NCBI RefSeq assembly: GCF_001579945.1
Contig: NZ_CP011971.1
Coordinates: 1,390,001-1,454,000, forward strand
Direction of reading: 5' to 3'
Length of the DNA: 64,000 nucleotides
Origin: Steroidobacter denitrificans
GTDB lineage: Bacteria; Pseudomonadota; Gammaproteobacteria; Steroidobacterales; Steroidobacteraceae
The position numbers and the translations under genes are program-made. Each line of letters starts with the position of its first letter. Within the stretch, counting starts at the first letter, position 1. This document shows positions 17,050 through 24,811 of the stretch, piece after piece. The notes below the pieces were generated by a model. It ran no database searches and was not told the DNA's origin. It worked only from the letters and a program-made list of their open reading frames with translations.

Positions 17050-17201
17050 AAAGTTGGCCCTGTGGATGGATTTCCCGGGTCCCGTGTTATGCCGCGAAGG
17101 CGGTGTGACGCCTGAATCGTGCGTCGGCATGGAAATGATCATCCATGCCGGCAGTTTCTGGAAGAGCGCCTGCCTGGGGCGCAGTGAATCGGGAAAGCGT
17201 T

Positions 17202-18473
17202 ATGATTCAAGTAAGAACCATTGCCATTGCGCTCAAACTTGCCCGGGGGCTGGCCGTCGGCATCGTTCCGGCGGCGCTTGTATTGGCACCGGCCATCGTT
17301 CAGGCAGCGGAGCAGGGCAGTCGGAAAATCACCACCAGAGCGGTTGCGGAGTCCCTGAAGAAGGCGCAGGACGCCATGGGCAAGAAGCAATGGGATACGG
17401 CGCTGGCCGAGATCAAGAAGGCCCAGGCGGTACCCAAGAAAACGCCGTTCGAGACCTATCAGATCGATGAGTTCCTCGGCTATGTGCTCATCCAGCAGAA
17501 AAAGTACGGGGAAGCCGCGCCCGTGTTCGAGCGGGTGCTGAACTCCGGCATGCTGCCCGCCGAACAGGTGGATGATCGCACCAAGACCGTGGCGCAGCTG
17601 TATTTTCAGGTGAAGGATTACGGCAAGGCGGCACAATGGTCCAAGCGCTGGCTCAGCAAGAATCCGGGCGATCAGGAGATGGCCGTGCTGCTTGCGCAAT
17701 CCTACTATCTGCTGAAGGATTATCAGAATGCCGCGGCGACCATGTCGGGTGTCGTGACCCGTGCGGAACGTGCCGGACGCACGCCGCAGGAGAACTGGCT
17801 GCAGATCGTGATGAGCTCCAGGTTCAACCTGGACGACAGAGACGGTATCGGCGAAGCGCTCAAGAAACTGGTTCGCTACCATCCGAAGGACGAGTATTGG
17901 GCGAATTTGCTGGACATCTACCGCCGCAAGGCCGAGGGTGATCGCGTGACCTTGGGCTACTACCGGCTCATGAACGAGGTAGGCGCGCTCAAGGACAAGG
18001 GGGATTATGTCGAGATGGCGCAACTCGCCATCGACGCCGGCGTGCCGGGCGAAGCCCAGCAGGTGGTGGAGAAGGGTATCGAGTTAGGCACACTCAAAGG
18101 CGCCGACAAGACCGAACAGGGCCGCTATGACCGCCTGCTGGGCAGCGCCAAGAAGCTGGCGATCGAGGATCAGGCCTCGCTCGCGCAGCTGTCCAAGGAG
18201 GCCGCAAAGGCGGACAAGGGACAGCCCTCGGTCGCGCTGGGACAGGCCTATTTGAGTTATGGCAAGTATCAGGACGCGGTTCAAGCCTTGACCAGCGGTC
18301 TTGCCAAAGGCGGCTTACTGGATACGGACGAGGCACAGATCAGCCTGGGAATAGCCTATATGAAGCTGGGTCAGAGAGATTTGGCGCGTAAGGCGTTTCA
18401 AACGGTGAAGGACGCTTCGAAATGGGAGCAGCTGGCCGAACTCTGGGCGCTGCGCACCTACGCCTCGGCCTGA
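17202..18473 (+). CDS. Exported tetratricopeptide-repeat protein downstream of the TonB operon
   Basis: The start at 17202 gives 423 residues with a clear signal peptide (LARGLAVGIVPAALVLAPAIVQA) and a GGGAAAG ribosome site; the upstream extension to 17145 has no such logic. The mature protein is nearly all helical TPR-like repeats. Examples are the helices around AQDAMGKKQWDTALAEIKKA, YVLIQQKKYGEAAPVFERVL and LGQAYLSYGKYQDAVQALTS, with more in the middle. It is probably periplasmic and works in protein-protein contact. It follows exbD2 by 226 nt in the same direction, as in other proteobacteria where a TPR protein accompanies a TonB system. No specific function is known to me. Confidence 0.85.
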   Translation: MIQVRTIAIALKLARGLAVGIVPAALVLAPAIVQAAEQGSRKITTRAVAESLKKAQDAMGKKQWDTALAEIKKAQAVPKKTPFETYQIDEFLGYVLIQQKKYGEAAPVFERVLNSGMLPAEQVDDRTKTVAQLYFQVKDYGKAAQWSKRWLSKNPGDQEMAVLLAQSYYLLKDYQNAAATMSGVVTRAERAGRTPQENWLQIVMSSRFNLDDRDGIGEALKKLVRYHPKDEYWANLLDIYRRKAEGDRVTLGYYRLMNEVGALKDKGDYVEMAQLAIDAGVPGEAQQVVEKGIELGTLKGADKTEQGRYDRLLGSAKKLAIEDQASLAQLSKEAAKADKGQPSVALGQAYLSYGKYQDAVQALTSGLAKGGLLDTDEAQISLGIAYMKLGQRDLARKAFQTVKDASKWEQLAELWALRTYASA

Positions 18474-18478
18474 GCCCA

Positions 18479-18520
18479 AGAACCGAAATCCGAGAACCGA
18501 AATCCAAGGACTGAAACCCC
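18479..18520. repeat. 14-bp tandem repeat, three copies
   Basis: AGAACCGAAATCCG, AGAACCGAAATCCA and AGGACTGAAACCCC are contiguous just after the TPR gene stop. The third copy is degenerate and runs into the left arm of the adjoining hairpin. Confidence 0.88.
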
Positions 18521-18562
18521 GGGATGACCTGAATTCCGGGGTTGAGCCCCAGGGTTATTTTT
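18515..18562 (+). terminator. Probable intrinsic terminator between convergent genes
   Basis: AACCCCGG and CCGGGGTT pair perfectly over 8 bp (18515-18522 with 18536-18543) around a 13-nt loop. A TATTTTTT tract lies at 18557-18562. The distance between stem and T-run (13 nt) is longer than ideal. It would end the TPR transcript, and the T-run overlaps the stop of the mocA-like gene reading the other way. Confidence 0.5.
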
Positions 18563-19154
18563 TCGCCAGTTGCCGCAGTGCCTCGGGAGTGTCGACGTCG
18601 ACAAGGATGACCGGCGAATCGAACGCTACGCTGCGTACCTCCTGCGCGTAGCGTTCGAGCAGGCCGCGCGCGCCTGTATCACCGGAAAGCGCCGCCATGT
18701 CACCGAAATAGCGGCGCGGCCAGAGGATGGGATTCCCGCGCCGTCCCTCGTACTCCGGTACCAGTACGAATGGCTGCGCCGGATCGAACGCATCGATCAT
18801 GCGGTCGATGGTCGAGCCATCGATGCCGGGCATATCGGCAAGCAGCACGATCACCGCCTCGGCGTCACTGCCCAAGGCATGCAGGCCTCGGCGCAGCGAG
18901 CTGGCCATGCCGCTGCTGTAATCCGGGTTATAGATGAACGATACGGGCCAGCCTTGCAGCTCAGCCTCGATGCGTTCGGATTCGTGGCCGGTGACCACTA
19001 TCACCTGGCAGGCGCGCGAGCTGCAGGCCGCGCCGACGGCGCGCTGTATCAGCGTGATGCCATCGATGCGGCACAGTAATTTGTTGCATTCGCCCATGCG
19101 TGAGGAGTATCCCGCCGCCAGCACCAGTGCGGCGACCCGCGGGGACCGGATCAT
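18555..19154 (-). CDS. MocA/MobA-like nucleotidyltransferase (molybdenum cofactor cytidylyltransferase type)
   Basis: A 199-residue NTP-transferase with the N-terminal nucleotide loop LVLAAGYSSRMGECNKLL and the metal-binding VLLADMPGIDGSTIDRM, followed by GRRGNPILWPRRYFGD. It fits the MocA family, which attaches CMP (or GMP in MobA) to molybdopterin during cofactor maturation for xanthine-oxidase-type enzymes. It overlaps the XdhC C-terminal gene by 4 nt, and XdhC handles the same cofactor, which favours MocA. No molybdenum hydroxylase is encoded within this window. Confidence 0.88.
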   Translation of the reverse strand: MIRSPRVAALVLAAGYSSRMGECNKLLCRIDGITLIQRAVGAACSSRACQVIVVTGHESERIEAELQGWPVSFIYNPDYSSGMASSLRRGLHALGSDAEAVIVLLADMPGIDGSTIDRMIDAFDPAQPFVLVPEYEGRRGNPILWPRRYFGDMAALSGDTGARGLLERYAQEVRSVAFDSPVILVDVDTPEALRQLAKK

Positions 19155-19846
19155 CGAGCGGCACCCTTGTAGCGTACACGGATGATCTCGGCCAGGATGG
19201 CGACCGCGATTTCCGCCGGCAAGCGCCCGCCTAGATCCAGACCGACCGGCGCATGAATGCGGCCGAGTTGGTCTTCCAGTCCGCGCTCGCGCAGCCGTAC
19301 GAGACGTTTCTCGTGGGTACGCCTGCTGCCCAGCGCACCGATGTAGAAGGCTGGACTGGCCAATGCAGCAGCCAGCGCCGGATCATCGAGCTTGGGGTCG
19401 TGGCTGAGGGTGACGACGGCGGTCTGTGCATCGGGAGCCAGCTGCGCTATCGCCTGGTCGGGCCATCCGGCGTTCATGACGATATCGGGGAAACGCCGGG
19501 TGCTGGCGAAGGCGCTGCGCGGATCGATGATCGTAACCTCATAGCCGGCCATCATCGCCATCGGCGCCAGCATCTGGCTGATATGCACTGCACCGACGAT
19601 CATCAGTCGGACGGCAGGAGCATAGATGCGGGCGAAGATATCACCCTCGGCGTCCAGTAGCCCGCTCCGCCCGCCGGCCAGGCGTTTCCGCAACGTTTCG
19701 AGTTGTGCTGCGTCGAGTTCTAGATCGCCGCTTGCATCGTCGGCATCGATCAGAACCTGGGCGCCGTCGCTCAGGCGTGTGACCAGGGCGACGGGACGCT
19801 TGGCGGCGCGTACTGCCCTCAGGCGGGCAAGAAGACCAGATTTCAT
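19151..19846 (-). CDS. XdhC-family protein, Rossmann (C-terminal) half
   Basis: Contains the XdhC C-terminal Rossmann domain: VRLMIVGAVHISQMLAPMA, EVTIIDPRSAFASTRRFPD, VVTLSHDPKLDDPAL and YIGALGSRRTHEKRL, ending HAPVGLDLGGRLPAEIAVAI. XdhC proteins bind and help sulfurate or insert the molybdenum cofactor into xanthine dehydrogenase relatives. The N-terminal CoxI-type half is encoded by the preceding gene with a 4-nt ATGA overlap, so the usual single protein is split in two. It is 231 residues long. It is probably translated with its partner and the MocA-like gene. Confidence 0.9.
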   Translation of the reverse strand: MKSGLLARLRAVRAAKRPVALVTRLSDGAQVLIDADDASGDLELDAAQLETLRKRLAGGRSGLLDAEGDIFARIYAPAVRLMIVGAVHISQMLAPMAMMAGYEVTIIDPRSAFASTRRFPDIVMNAGWPDQAIAQLAPDAQTAVVTLSHDPKLDDPALAAALASPAFYIGALGSRRTHEKRLVRLRERGLEDQLGRIHAPVGLDLGGRLPAEIAVAILAEIIRVRYKGAAR

Positions 19847-20166
19847 GTGATTTTCTCGATATAGATCTGCACCCGGCCGCCGCAGGAAAGACCTACTTCC
19901 CAGGCGCGTTCGTCGCTGACGCCGAATTCGAGCAGACGCGACCGACCCTCGGCGATGGTCGCCAGCGCCTCGGTGATGACTTCACCCTCGATGCATCCAC
20001 CGGATACGGATCCGGCGAAGTCGCCTTCGCTGTTGACCACGAGGTGGCTGCCGATCGGTCGCGGCGAGGAGCCCCAGGTACGCACCACTGTCGCCAACGC
20101 CACACCGCGTCCCGCGTCGTGCCAGAGGGCGGCCTGATTCAGAATATCGTCGAGTTCGGATGCCAT
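19843..20166 (-). CDS. XdhC/CoxI-family protein, N-terminal half
   Basis: A 107-residue protein equal to the XdhC_CoxI domain: LATVVRTWGSSPRPIGSHLV, then GSVSGGCIEGEVITEAL with the conserved SGGC(I/V)E motif, and the closing GLSCGGRVQIYIEKI. Those Cys residues are thought to be involved in handling the molybdenum cofactor. It is the first gene of a three-gene minus-strand unit (XdhC-N, XdhC-C, MocA-like). The intact reading frames and the ATGA junction argue that this is a stable two-gene form and not a frameshift. Confidence 0.9.
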   Translation of the reverse strand: MASELDDILNQAALWHDAGRGVALATVVRTWGSSPRPIGSHLVVNSEGDFAGSVSGGCIEGEVITEALATIAEGRSRLLEFGVSDERAWEVGLSCGGRVQIYIEKIT

Positions 20167-20520
20167 GTTGCCTCTATTTCCTGCGGGCGCCTGAGCATGT
20201 CGGCCATCGGCGGTCCATGATATGCGCCAGGGTGATTTCAGAGTGACTTTGGGGTGATTCCAGAGTGGTTTCAGGGTAATTCCAGCGTAATTCCAGCATG
20301 TTCCCAGAGTATTCCTTAGCCGCGAGGCGAGTGACGGCAGACAGGCGCGGCGGGCCGGCTATCTATCAGACCGCCCGGCATGCATCAAGGATGAGATCGC
20401 TTTGCGCGGCGATGCGGCGCCACGAAATCTTCCTGAGGGTTTGCACCTGGACGATGACAGCAGGACAATGACGGATTCCTGTCAGGCCGGGATTGGGTGA
20501 TCTGCGAGGATCTTATAGGC
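20167..20520. other. Divergent intergenic region between xdhC and lipA
   Basis: This 354-bp spacer separates the minus-strand XdhC/MocA unit from lipA. Its main content is the eight-unit 11-bp array at 20232-20319. The remaining sequence next to lipA has no recognisable -35/-10 pair that I can defend, and no small gene is supported. Confidence 0.6.
20232..20319. repeat. 11-bp tandem array, eight units
   Basis: Eight contiguous units of exactly 11 bp can be read, with consensus near GTRATTCCAGR. The units are GTGATTTCAGA, GTGACTTTGGG, GTGATTCCAGA, GTGGTTTCAGG, GTAATTCCAGC, GTAATTCCAGC, ATGTTCCCAGA and GTATTCCTTAG. Two units are identical and the outer ones have drifted. The period is close to one DNA helical turn, so each unit shows the same face. 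It lies in the divergent xdhC-lipA spacer. Confidence 0.93.
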
Positions 20521-21552
20521 GTGAACGAATTCAAAGGCATACCGATCGAACGGCCAGCCGACAGGCCGCGCAGCGGCGATAAATACCGCACGGAGCAGGG
20601 TTTCAGCGCGATCAAGGACGGCATCAAGGCGACCGCCCGGGCCAATCCGCTGTCCCTCGGCCGCAAGCCGGAGTGGCTGCGCGCACCGATGCCTGCGGGC
20701 AAGGTATTCCAGGCGGTGCACGATACCGTCAAGGAGCATCGTCTCGCGACAGTTTGTGAGGAGGCGAAATGTCCGAACATCGGCGAGTGCTGGAACGCCG
20801 GTACGGCGACCTTGATGCTCATGGGCTCGGTCTGTACGCGTGCCTGCCGGTTCTGTTCCGTGGATACCGGTAATCCTCACGGCTGGCTGGACGCGCTGGA
20901 GCCGCTGAACAGCGCGCGTACCGTGCAACTGATGAAGCTCAAGTATGTCGTGCTGACCTCGGTGGATCGTGACGATCTCGCTGATGGCGGCGCCGCGCAT
21001 TTCGCACAATGCGTGCGTGAGATCAAACGCCTGAATCCGCATACCGCCGTCGAGGCGCTCACGCCGGACTTCCAGGGGGTGCTGGCCGATGTGGAAACCG
21101 TGGTGGCCAGCGGCCTGGATGTATTTGCACAGAATGTCGAGACGGTGCGGCGCCTCACGCATCCAGTGCGCGATCCCCGGGCGGGCTACGAGCAGTCCCT
21201 GGCAGTACTGGCACATGCCAAGCGTTTTCGTCCCGAGGTGCTCACCAAGACCAGCTTGATGCTGGGTCTGGGCGAGACGGATGAGGAGATCGCCGAGACC
21301 ATGGACGATATGCGTGTCGCCGGCATCGATATCCTTACCCTCGGACAGTATTTACGACCGACGCCCAACCACCTGGCGATCGAGCGTTGGGTGACTCCGG
21401 AAGAGTTCGAACGTTACCGTGAATGGGCGTTGGACAAGGGTTTCCTGGAATGTGTATCGGGGCCGCTGGTGCGTTCCAGCTACCGTGCCGAGCGCGCGCT
21501 GGAGCGCAATAATGCGGGATTGGGCCGGATCGGGTTGGGCCGAACCGGGTGA
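20521..21552 (+). CDS. lipA: Lipoyl synthase
   Basis: Radical-SAM enzyme that inserts two sulfurs into protein-bound octanoyl groups. The auxiliary cluster cysteines are in [12 protein letters not shown], the radical-SAM cysteines in CTRACRFC, and the conserved C-terminal Ser ligand in VRSSYRAE. The stretches [20 protein letters not shown] and [11 protein letters not shown] are typical. The GTG at 20521 is preferred (343 residues); another GTG at 20497 is open. The 3' end overlaps lipB by 4 nt (GTGA), so the pair is coupled in the order lipA-lipB. Confidence 0.96.
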   Translation: MNEFKGIPIERPADRPRSGDKYRTEQGFSAIKDGIKATARANPLSLGRKPEWLRAPMPAGKVFQAVHDTVKEHRLATVCEEAKCPNIGECWNAGTATLMLMGSVCTRACRFCSVDTGNPHGWLDALEPLNSARTVQLMKLKYVVLTSVDRDDLADGGAAHFAQCVREIKRLNPHTAVEALTPDFQGVLADVETVVASGLDVFAQNVETVRRLTHPVRDPRAGYEQSLAVLAHAKRFRPEVLTKTSLMLGLGETDEEIAETMDDMRVAGIDILTLGQYLRPTPNHLAIERWVTPEEFERYREWALDKGFLECVSGPLVRSSYRAERALERNNAGLGRIGLGRTG

Positions 21553-22217
21553 AGCCGCCGGTTCAGGCGCATCCGCCCATCCTGCGTTGGCTGGGCCGCA
21601 TCGACTACGAATCCGCCTGGCGCGGCATGCAGTCGTTCACCGACATGCGCGGCGAGCACACGCGTGACGAAGTGTGGTTTCTGGAGCACCCCCCGGTCTA
21701 TACGTTGGGCATGAATGCGGCGCGAGAACATGTGCTGGCACCCGGCGATATTCCGCTGGTCCAGATCGATCGGGGCGGACAAGTGACTTATCACGGTCCC
21801 GGACAATTGGTCGTCTATCCCTTGCTGAACGTTCGCCGCTTGAGACTCGGCGTGCGTGAACTGGTCATGGGATTGGAAAACGCGGTCATCGCCGCTTTAT
21901 TCAGCTGGGGTATCGAGGCCGTGGGCCGCCGCGAGGCGCCGGGGATCTATGTCGACGGCCGCAAGATTGCGAGTATCGGCCTGCGGATACGCCGCGGCTG
22001 CAGCTATCACGGTCTCGCATTCAATATTTCCATGGACCTTGAACCCTTCAAGGGGATCAACCCCTGCGGTCATCGGGGATTGGAGGTCATCGATCTGCGC
22101 TTGCTCGGCATCGAGGCAACGTTGCCGCAGGTCATCGAGCGCCTGGCGCCGCAACTATCGGCGGCACTGGGGTGGCCACCCGTACTCGAATGGGGCAGCC
22201 CTAAAGCACGATCATGA
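21549..22217 (+). CDS. lipB: Lipoyl(octanoyl) transferase
   Basis: Transfers octanoate from acyl-carrier protein to lipoyl domains, giving LipA its substrate. The protein has 222 residues and starts at a GTG overlapping the lipA stop. The active-site pair is visible: Lys139 in [13 protein letters not shown] and Cys173 in [29 protein letters not shown] is the acyl-binding signature. Its 3' end overlaps the convergent ybeD gene by 17 nt. Confidence 0.96.
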   Translation: MKPPVQAHPPILRWLGRIDYESAWRGMQSFTDMRGEHTRDEVWFLEHPPVYTLGMNAAREHVLAPGDIPLVQIDRGGQVTYHGPGQLVVYPLLNVRRLRLGVRELVMGLENAVIAALFSWGIEAVGRREAPGIYVDGRKIASIGLRIRRGCSYHGLAFNISMDLEPFKGINPCGHRGLEVIDLRLLGIEATLPQVIERLAPQLSAALGWPPVLEWGSPKARS

Positions 22218-22461
22218 TCCGCTCGCAGGACGTCAGCTCCATGTACAAGCCATCGAGCTGCGCTCGGCTTTGGGCGCTGAACGTACAGGTCACGCTTAGA
22301 TAGTTCCCATCCTTGCTGGGTCGTTCCTCGATGCATGCAGGATCCACCGGGCCGGCGTGTTTCTGGACGATACCCAGCACCAGACTGCGAAAATCGTCGC
22401 AGTGCCGGCCCATGACCTTGAGAGGAAAGTCACAGGGAAATTGCATCAAAGTGTCGGACAT
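22201..22461 (-). CDS. ybeD: YbeD-family protein (DUF493 / UPF0250)
   Basis: A small ACT-like protein of 86 residues from the ATG at 22461 (94 from 22485). It aligns with E. coli YbeD in FPLKVMGRHCDDF, VQKHAGPVD, RPSKDGNYLSVTCTF and the closing [14 protein letters not shown]. Its function is unknown; in E. coli it lies between dacA and lipB. Here it still follows dacA, but lipB is on the opposite strand and the two 3' ends overlap, which suggests an inversion of the lip genes relative to E. coli. Confidence 0.9.
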   Translation of the reverse strand: MSDTLMQFPCDFPLKVMGRHCDDFRSLVLGIVQKHAGPVDPACIEERPSKDGNYLSVTCTFSAQSRAQLDGLYMELTSCERIMIVL

Positions 22462-22534
22462 GCCTTTATCCACCGATCCGGCCATGGCAGCCGCTTCGCC
22501 ACGGGCTGCCGATTTTGCTCCCGGCGGGCTGCCG

Positions 22535-23797
22535 CTAGTGCATCCACAGCTTCATGCCGTCGATCAAGCGCCCGAAGAGGCCTGCCTGCGGAACATCGGC
22601 CGTCGGATGCAGAGCATAGGCACCGAGCTGTTGATCGCCGAGCATGACACGTAGCTGCCCCACGGCTGCGCCGTGTTCCAGCGGCGCGATCAAGGGCTCA
22701 CGGACATCGACGAAAACCTTGAGTAGATGCTCCTGACCGCGTCCGAAGGTCGCATAGACGTCACGCTGAACACCCAGGACGGCTTCGTTTACCCTGCCTT
22801 TCCAGGTACGCAGCGAGATGACCGGCGCATTCGCCGCATACAGTCTACGGGTCTGATAAAAGCCGAAACCATAGTTCAGGAGTGCCGCACTGGCATCTTC
22901 ACGCGCCCGCATGCTGGGTGCGCCCATGACCACCGATACCAGACGCATGGTGTCGCGTTTGGCCGAGGTGACCAGGCAATAGCCGGCGGATTCCGTATGG
23001 CCGGTCTTGAGGCCATCGACGCTGGGATCGCGCTCGAGCAGGCCGTTACGATTGGGCTGGGAGATTCTGTTCCAAGTGAAAGCGCGCTGCGAGTACCAAT
23101 GATAATACTCCGGATAGTCGCGGATCAGCGCCGCCGCGAGCAGGCCGATGTCGCGGCTGGTCGTATAATGCTCCGGGGAGGGCATGCCGGGACTGTTCTG
23201 GAAGTGAGTGCTGGTCATGCCCAGTTGCCGGGCGTACTGGTTCATCAAATCCACGAAGACCGGATCGCTGCCGGCGACATGCTCAGCCAGCGCGACGGTT
23301 GCATCGTTTCCGGACTGCACGATCATGCCTTGGATCAGATCCTCGACGCTGACCAGTGAACCGGCCTCCACGAACATGCGCGAGCCTTCCTGTGCGCGGG
23401 CGTAGGTGCTGATGCGCACCGGATCATCGAGCTTGATGCGCCCGTCCTTCAAAGCGTGGAAAACGGCATAGGCACTCATGAGCTTGGTGAGGCTGGCGGG
23501 TTCCAGACGCTCATTCTCATTGGTCGCCGCCAGTACCTGGCCGCTGACGAAATCCATCAGGATATAGCCGCGAGCATTGATTTGCGGTGCTGCCGGAATG
23601 GGTGGCGGCTTGACTGCGGAACTCGTACCCCCCAAGCCGCCGCTCAAGTCACTCCTCGAATCAGCCGGAGAATCACCCAGGGGAACCGCCAGTTCGGTGG
23701 CATTCGCCTGCGGCGGCGTGGAATCCGAGCAGGCGGTGAGCGCCAGCGCGAAGAAGGGGGCGAGTAGCCAGGCGGCGAGCTGAATACGTGGTTGCAT
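22535..23797 (-). CDS. dacA: D-alanyl-D-alanine carboxypeptidase (PBP5/6 family), predicted lipoprotein
   Basis: Removes the terminal D-Ala from peptidoglycan stem peptides. From the ATG at 23797 (420 residues) the N-terminus is a lipoprotein signal ending LALTAC, with Cys23 as the lipidated residue; E. coli PBP5 has an ordinary signal peptide instead. After a Pro/Ser-rich linker come the serine-protease-like motifs SLTK (Ser102, Lys105), SGN, and KTGHT. A PBP5 C-terminal domain follows. The last residues (GLFGRLIDGMKLWMH) form the amphipathic helix that anchors PBP5. So both ends could contact membrane. It follows rlpA, separated by a 177-nt spacer with a large inverted repeat. Confidence 0.94.
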   Translation of the reverse strand: MQPRIQLAAWLLAPFFALALTACSDSTPPQANATELAVPLGDSPADSRSDLSGGLGGTSSAVKPPPIPAAPQINARGYILMDFVSGQVLAATNENERLEPASLTKLMSAYAVFHALKDGRIKLDDPVRISTYARAQEGSRMFVEAGSLVSVEDLIQGMIVQSGNDATVALAEHVAGSDPVFVDLMNQYARQLGMTSTHFQNSPGMPSPEHYTTSRDIGLLAAALIRDYPEYYHWYSQRAFTWNRISQPNRNGLLERDPSVDGLKTGHTESAGYCLVTSAKRDTMRLVSVVMGAPSMRAREDASAALLNYGFGFYQTRRLYAANAPVISLRTWKGRVNEAVLGVQRDVYATFGRGQEHLLKVFVDVREPLIAPLEHGAAVGQLRVMLGDQQLGAYALHPTADVPQAGLFGRLIDGMKLWMH

Positions 23798-23853
23798 GAC
23801 AGACGATGACCGAAAAATTCCATCGAGGGTGCGGCGATACGCTGCGGGGTTGC

Positions 23854-23921
23854 AGCCTCGTTCCTGGTGCCTGGCCGCCATGAATTCAAATGCATGACGG
23901 CCAGGCACCAGGAACGAGGCT
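23854..23921. repeat. Long near-perfect inverted repeat between rlpA and dacA
   Basis: The arms at 23854-23882 and 23893-23921 are complementary over 29 positions with one mismatch (C23878/A23897). The outer 24 bp are perfect and the loop has 10 nt. It starts 57 nt upstream of the dacA start. A weak U-rich stretch follows on the plus strand only, against the direction of the genes, so it is not a normal terminator for this operon. In the operon mRNA it would form a very stable hairpin. The origin could be a REP/MITE-like element; no second copy is visible in this window. Confidence 0.93.
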
Positions 23922-23974
23922 ATATTTCACCGATTACAGACAAGAATCATAAGCAGGGCCATGATGTCATCTAG

Positions 23975-24811
23975 CTAGTCGGCGGCCAGGCGTGCATCGG
24001 CGACGCCAAGCGACTTGAGTTGTCCGAGGATCCGATCGAACTCGAGAACGCTGGGTATCGGACCGACACGGACCCGGTACCAGGTTTGTCCGCCGAGGCG
24101 ATCCTGGCGCACGAAGCTGTCAGGCAATCCTTGCAAGCGCAGTTGTTCCACCAGGCGTGCGGCGTTCTCCTGGGAACTGAAGGCGCCGGCCTGCACGAAC
24201 AGCGCGCCGGCCGCCGCGGAGGCAGGCGATGCGGTAGAGTCCGGCGGCGCACCTGGAGCCGCCCCGGCCGCCGTGGCCGTTTCGATCTCGGGTGAGGCGG
24301 ACAATGCGCGTACTTCCACGAAAGTCGTTCCTTCCTTCACCATGTCCAGCTTGAGCGCCGCGGTATAGGACAGATCGATGATGCGTTCATCCTTGAAAGG
24401 ACCACGATCGTTCACTCGCACCACGACGCTGCGTCCGTTGCGCAGGTTTGTAACGCGCACATAGGAAGGCAGCGGCAAGGTCTTGTGAGCGGCCGTCATG
24501 GCGTACATGTCGTAGCGCTCGCCGTTGGAGGTCGTGGCCTGGTGAAATCCCGGACCGTACCAGGAGGCCACACCGCGTTCGGCGTATCCCGCCTCGCTGG
24601 CGAGCACGAAATAGCGCTTGCCGAATACATCATAGAAGGGCGGATTGCCGCGCGTCGAGCGTGGTTCGGCCCGCGGCACGGCCTCAGGTATGGCGGCCAC
24701 ATCGCGCGGCGCGGTCGGCGGAGTCACCGGCGTACCGGCGCAGCCGGCCATCATGATGAGCACCATCAGCGGCCATCCACGCCGCAGCAGGCCAGGATCG
24801 GCCAGCCTCAT
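23975..24811 (-). CDS. rlpA: Septal-ring lytic transglycosylase / rare lipoprotein A
   Basis: Outer-membrane lipoprotein acting on glycan strands lacking stem peptides at the septum and along the wall. The lipobox is MAGC (Cys24). The double-psi beta-barrel domain covers about residues 78-165 (GVASWYGPGFHQATTSNGE, VRVNDRGPF with the catalytic Asp). A low-complexity Ala/Pro linker leads to a SPOR domain (about 200-278, LFVQAGAFSSQENAARL). The full length is 278 residues. It overlaps mltB by 4 nt and so belongs to the rod-shape operon. Confidence 0.95.
   Translation of the reverse strand: MRLADPGLLRRGWPLMVLIMMAGCAGTPVTPPTAPRDVAAIPEAVPRAEPRSTRGNPPFYDVFGKRYFVLASEAGYAERGVASWYGPGFHQATTSNGERYDMYAMTAAHKTLPLPSYVRVTNLRNGRSVVVRVNDRGPFKDERIIDLSYTAALKLDMVKEGTTFVEVRALSASPEIETATAAGAAPGAPPDSTASPASAAAGALFVQAGAFSSQENAARLVEQLRLQGLPDSFVRQDRLGGQTWYRVRVGPIPSVLEFDRILGQLKSLGVADARLAAD

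Noticed and set aside
20232-20319. CRISPR array
   Set aside because: Units are 11 bp, contiguous and without spacers, and no cas gene is present.
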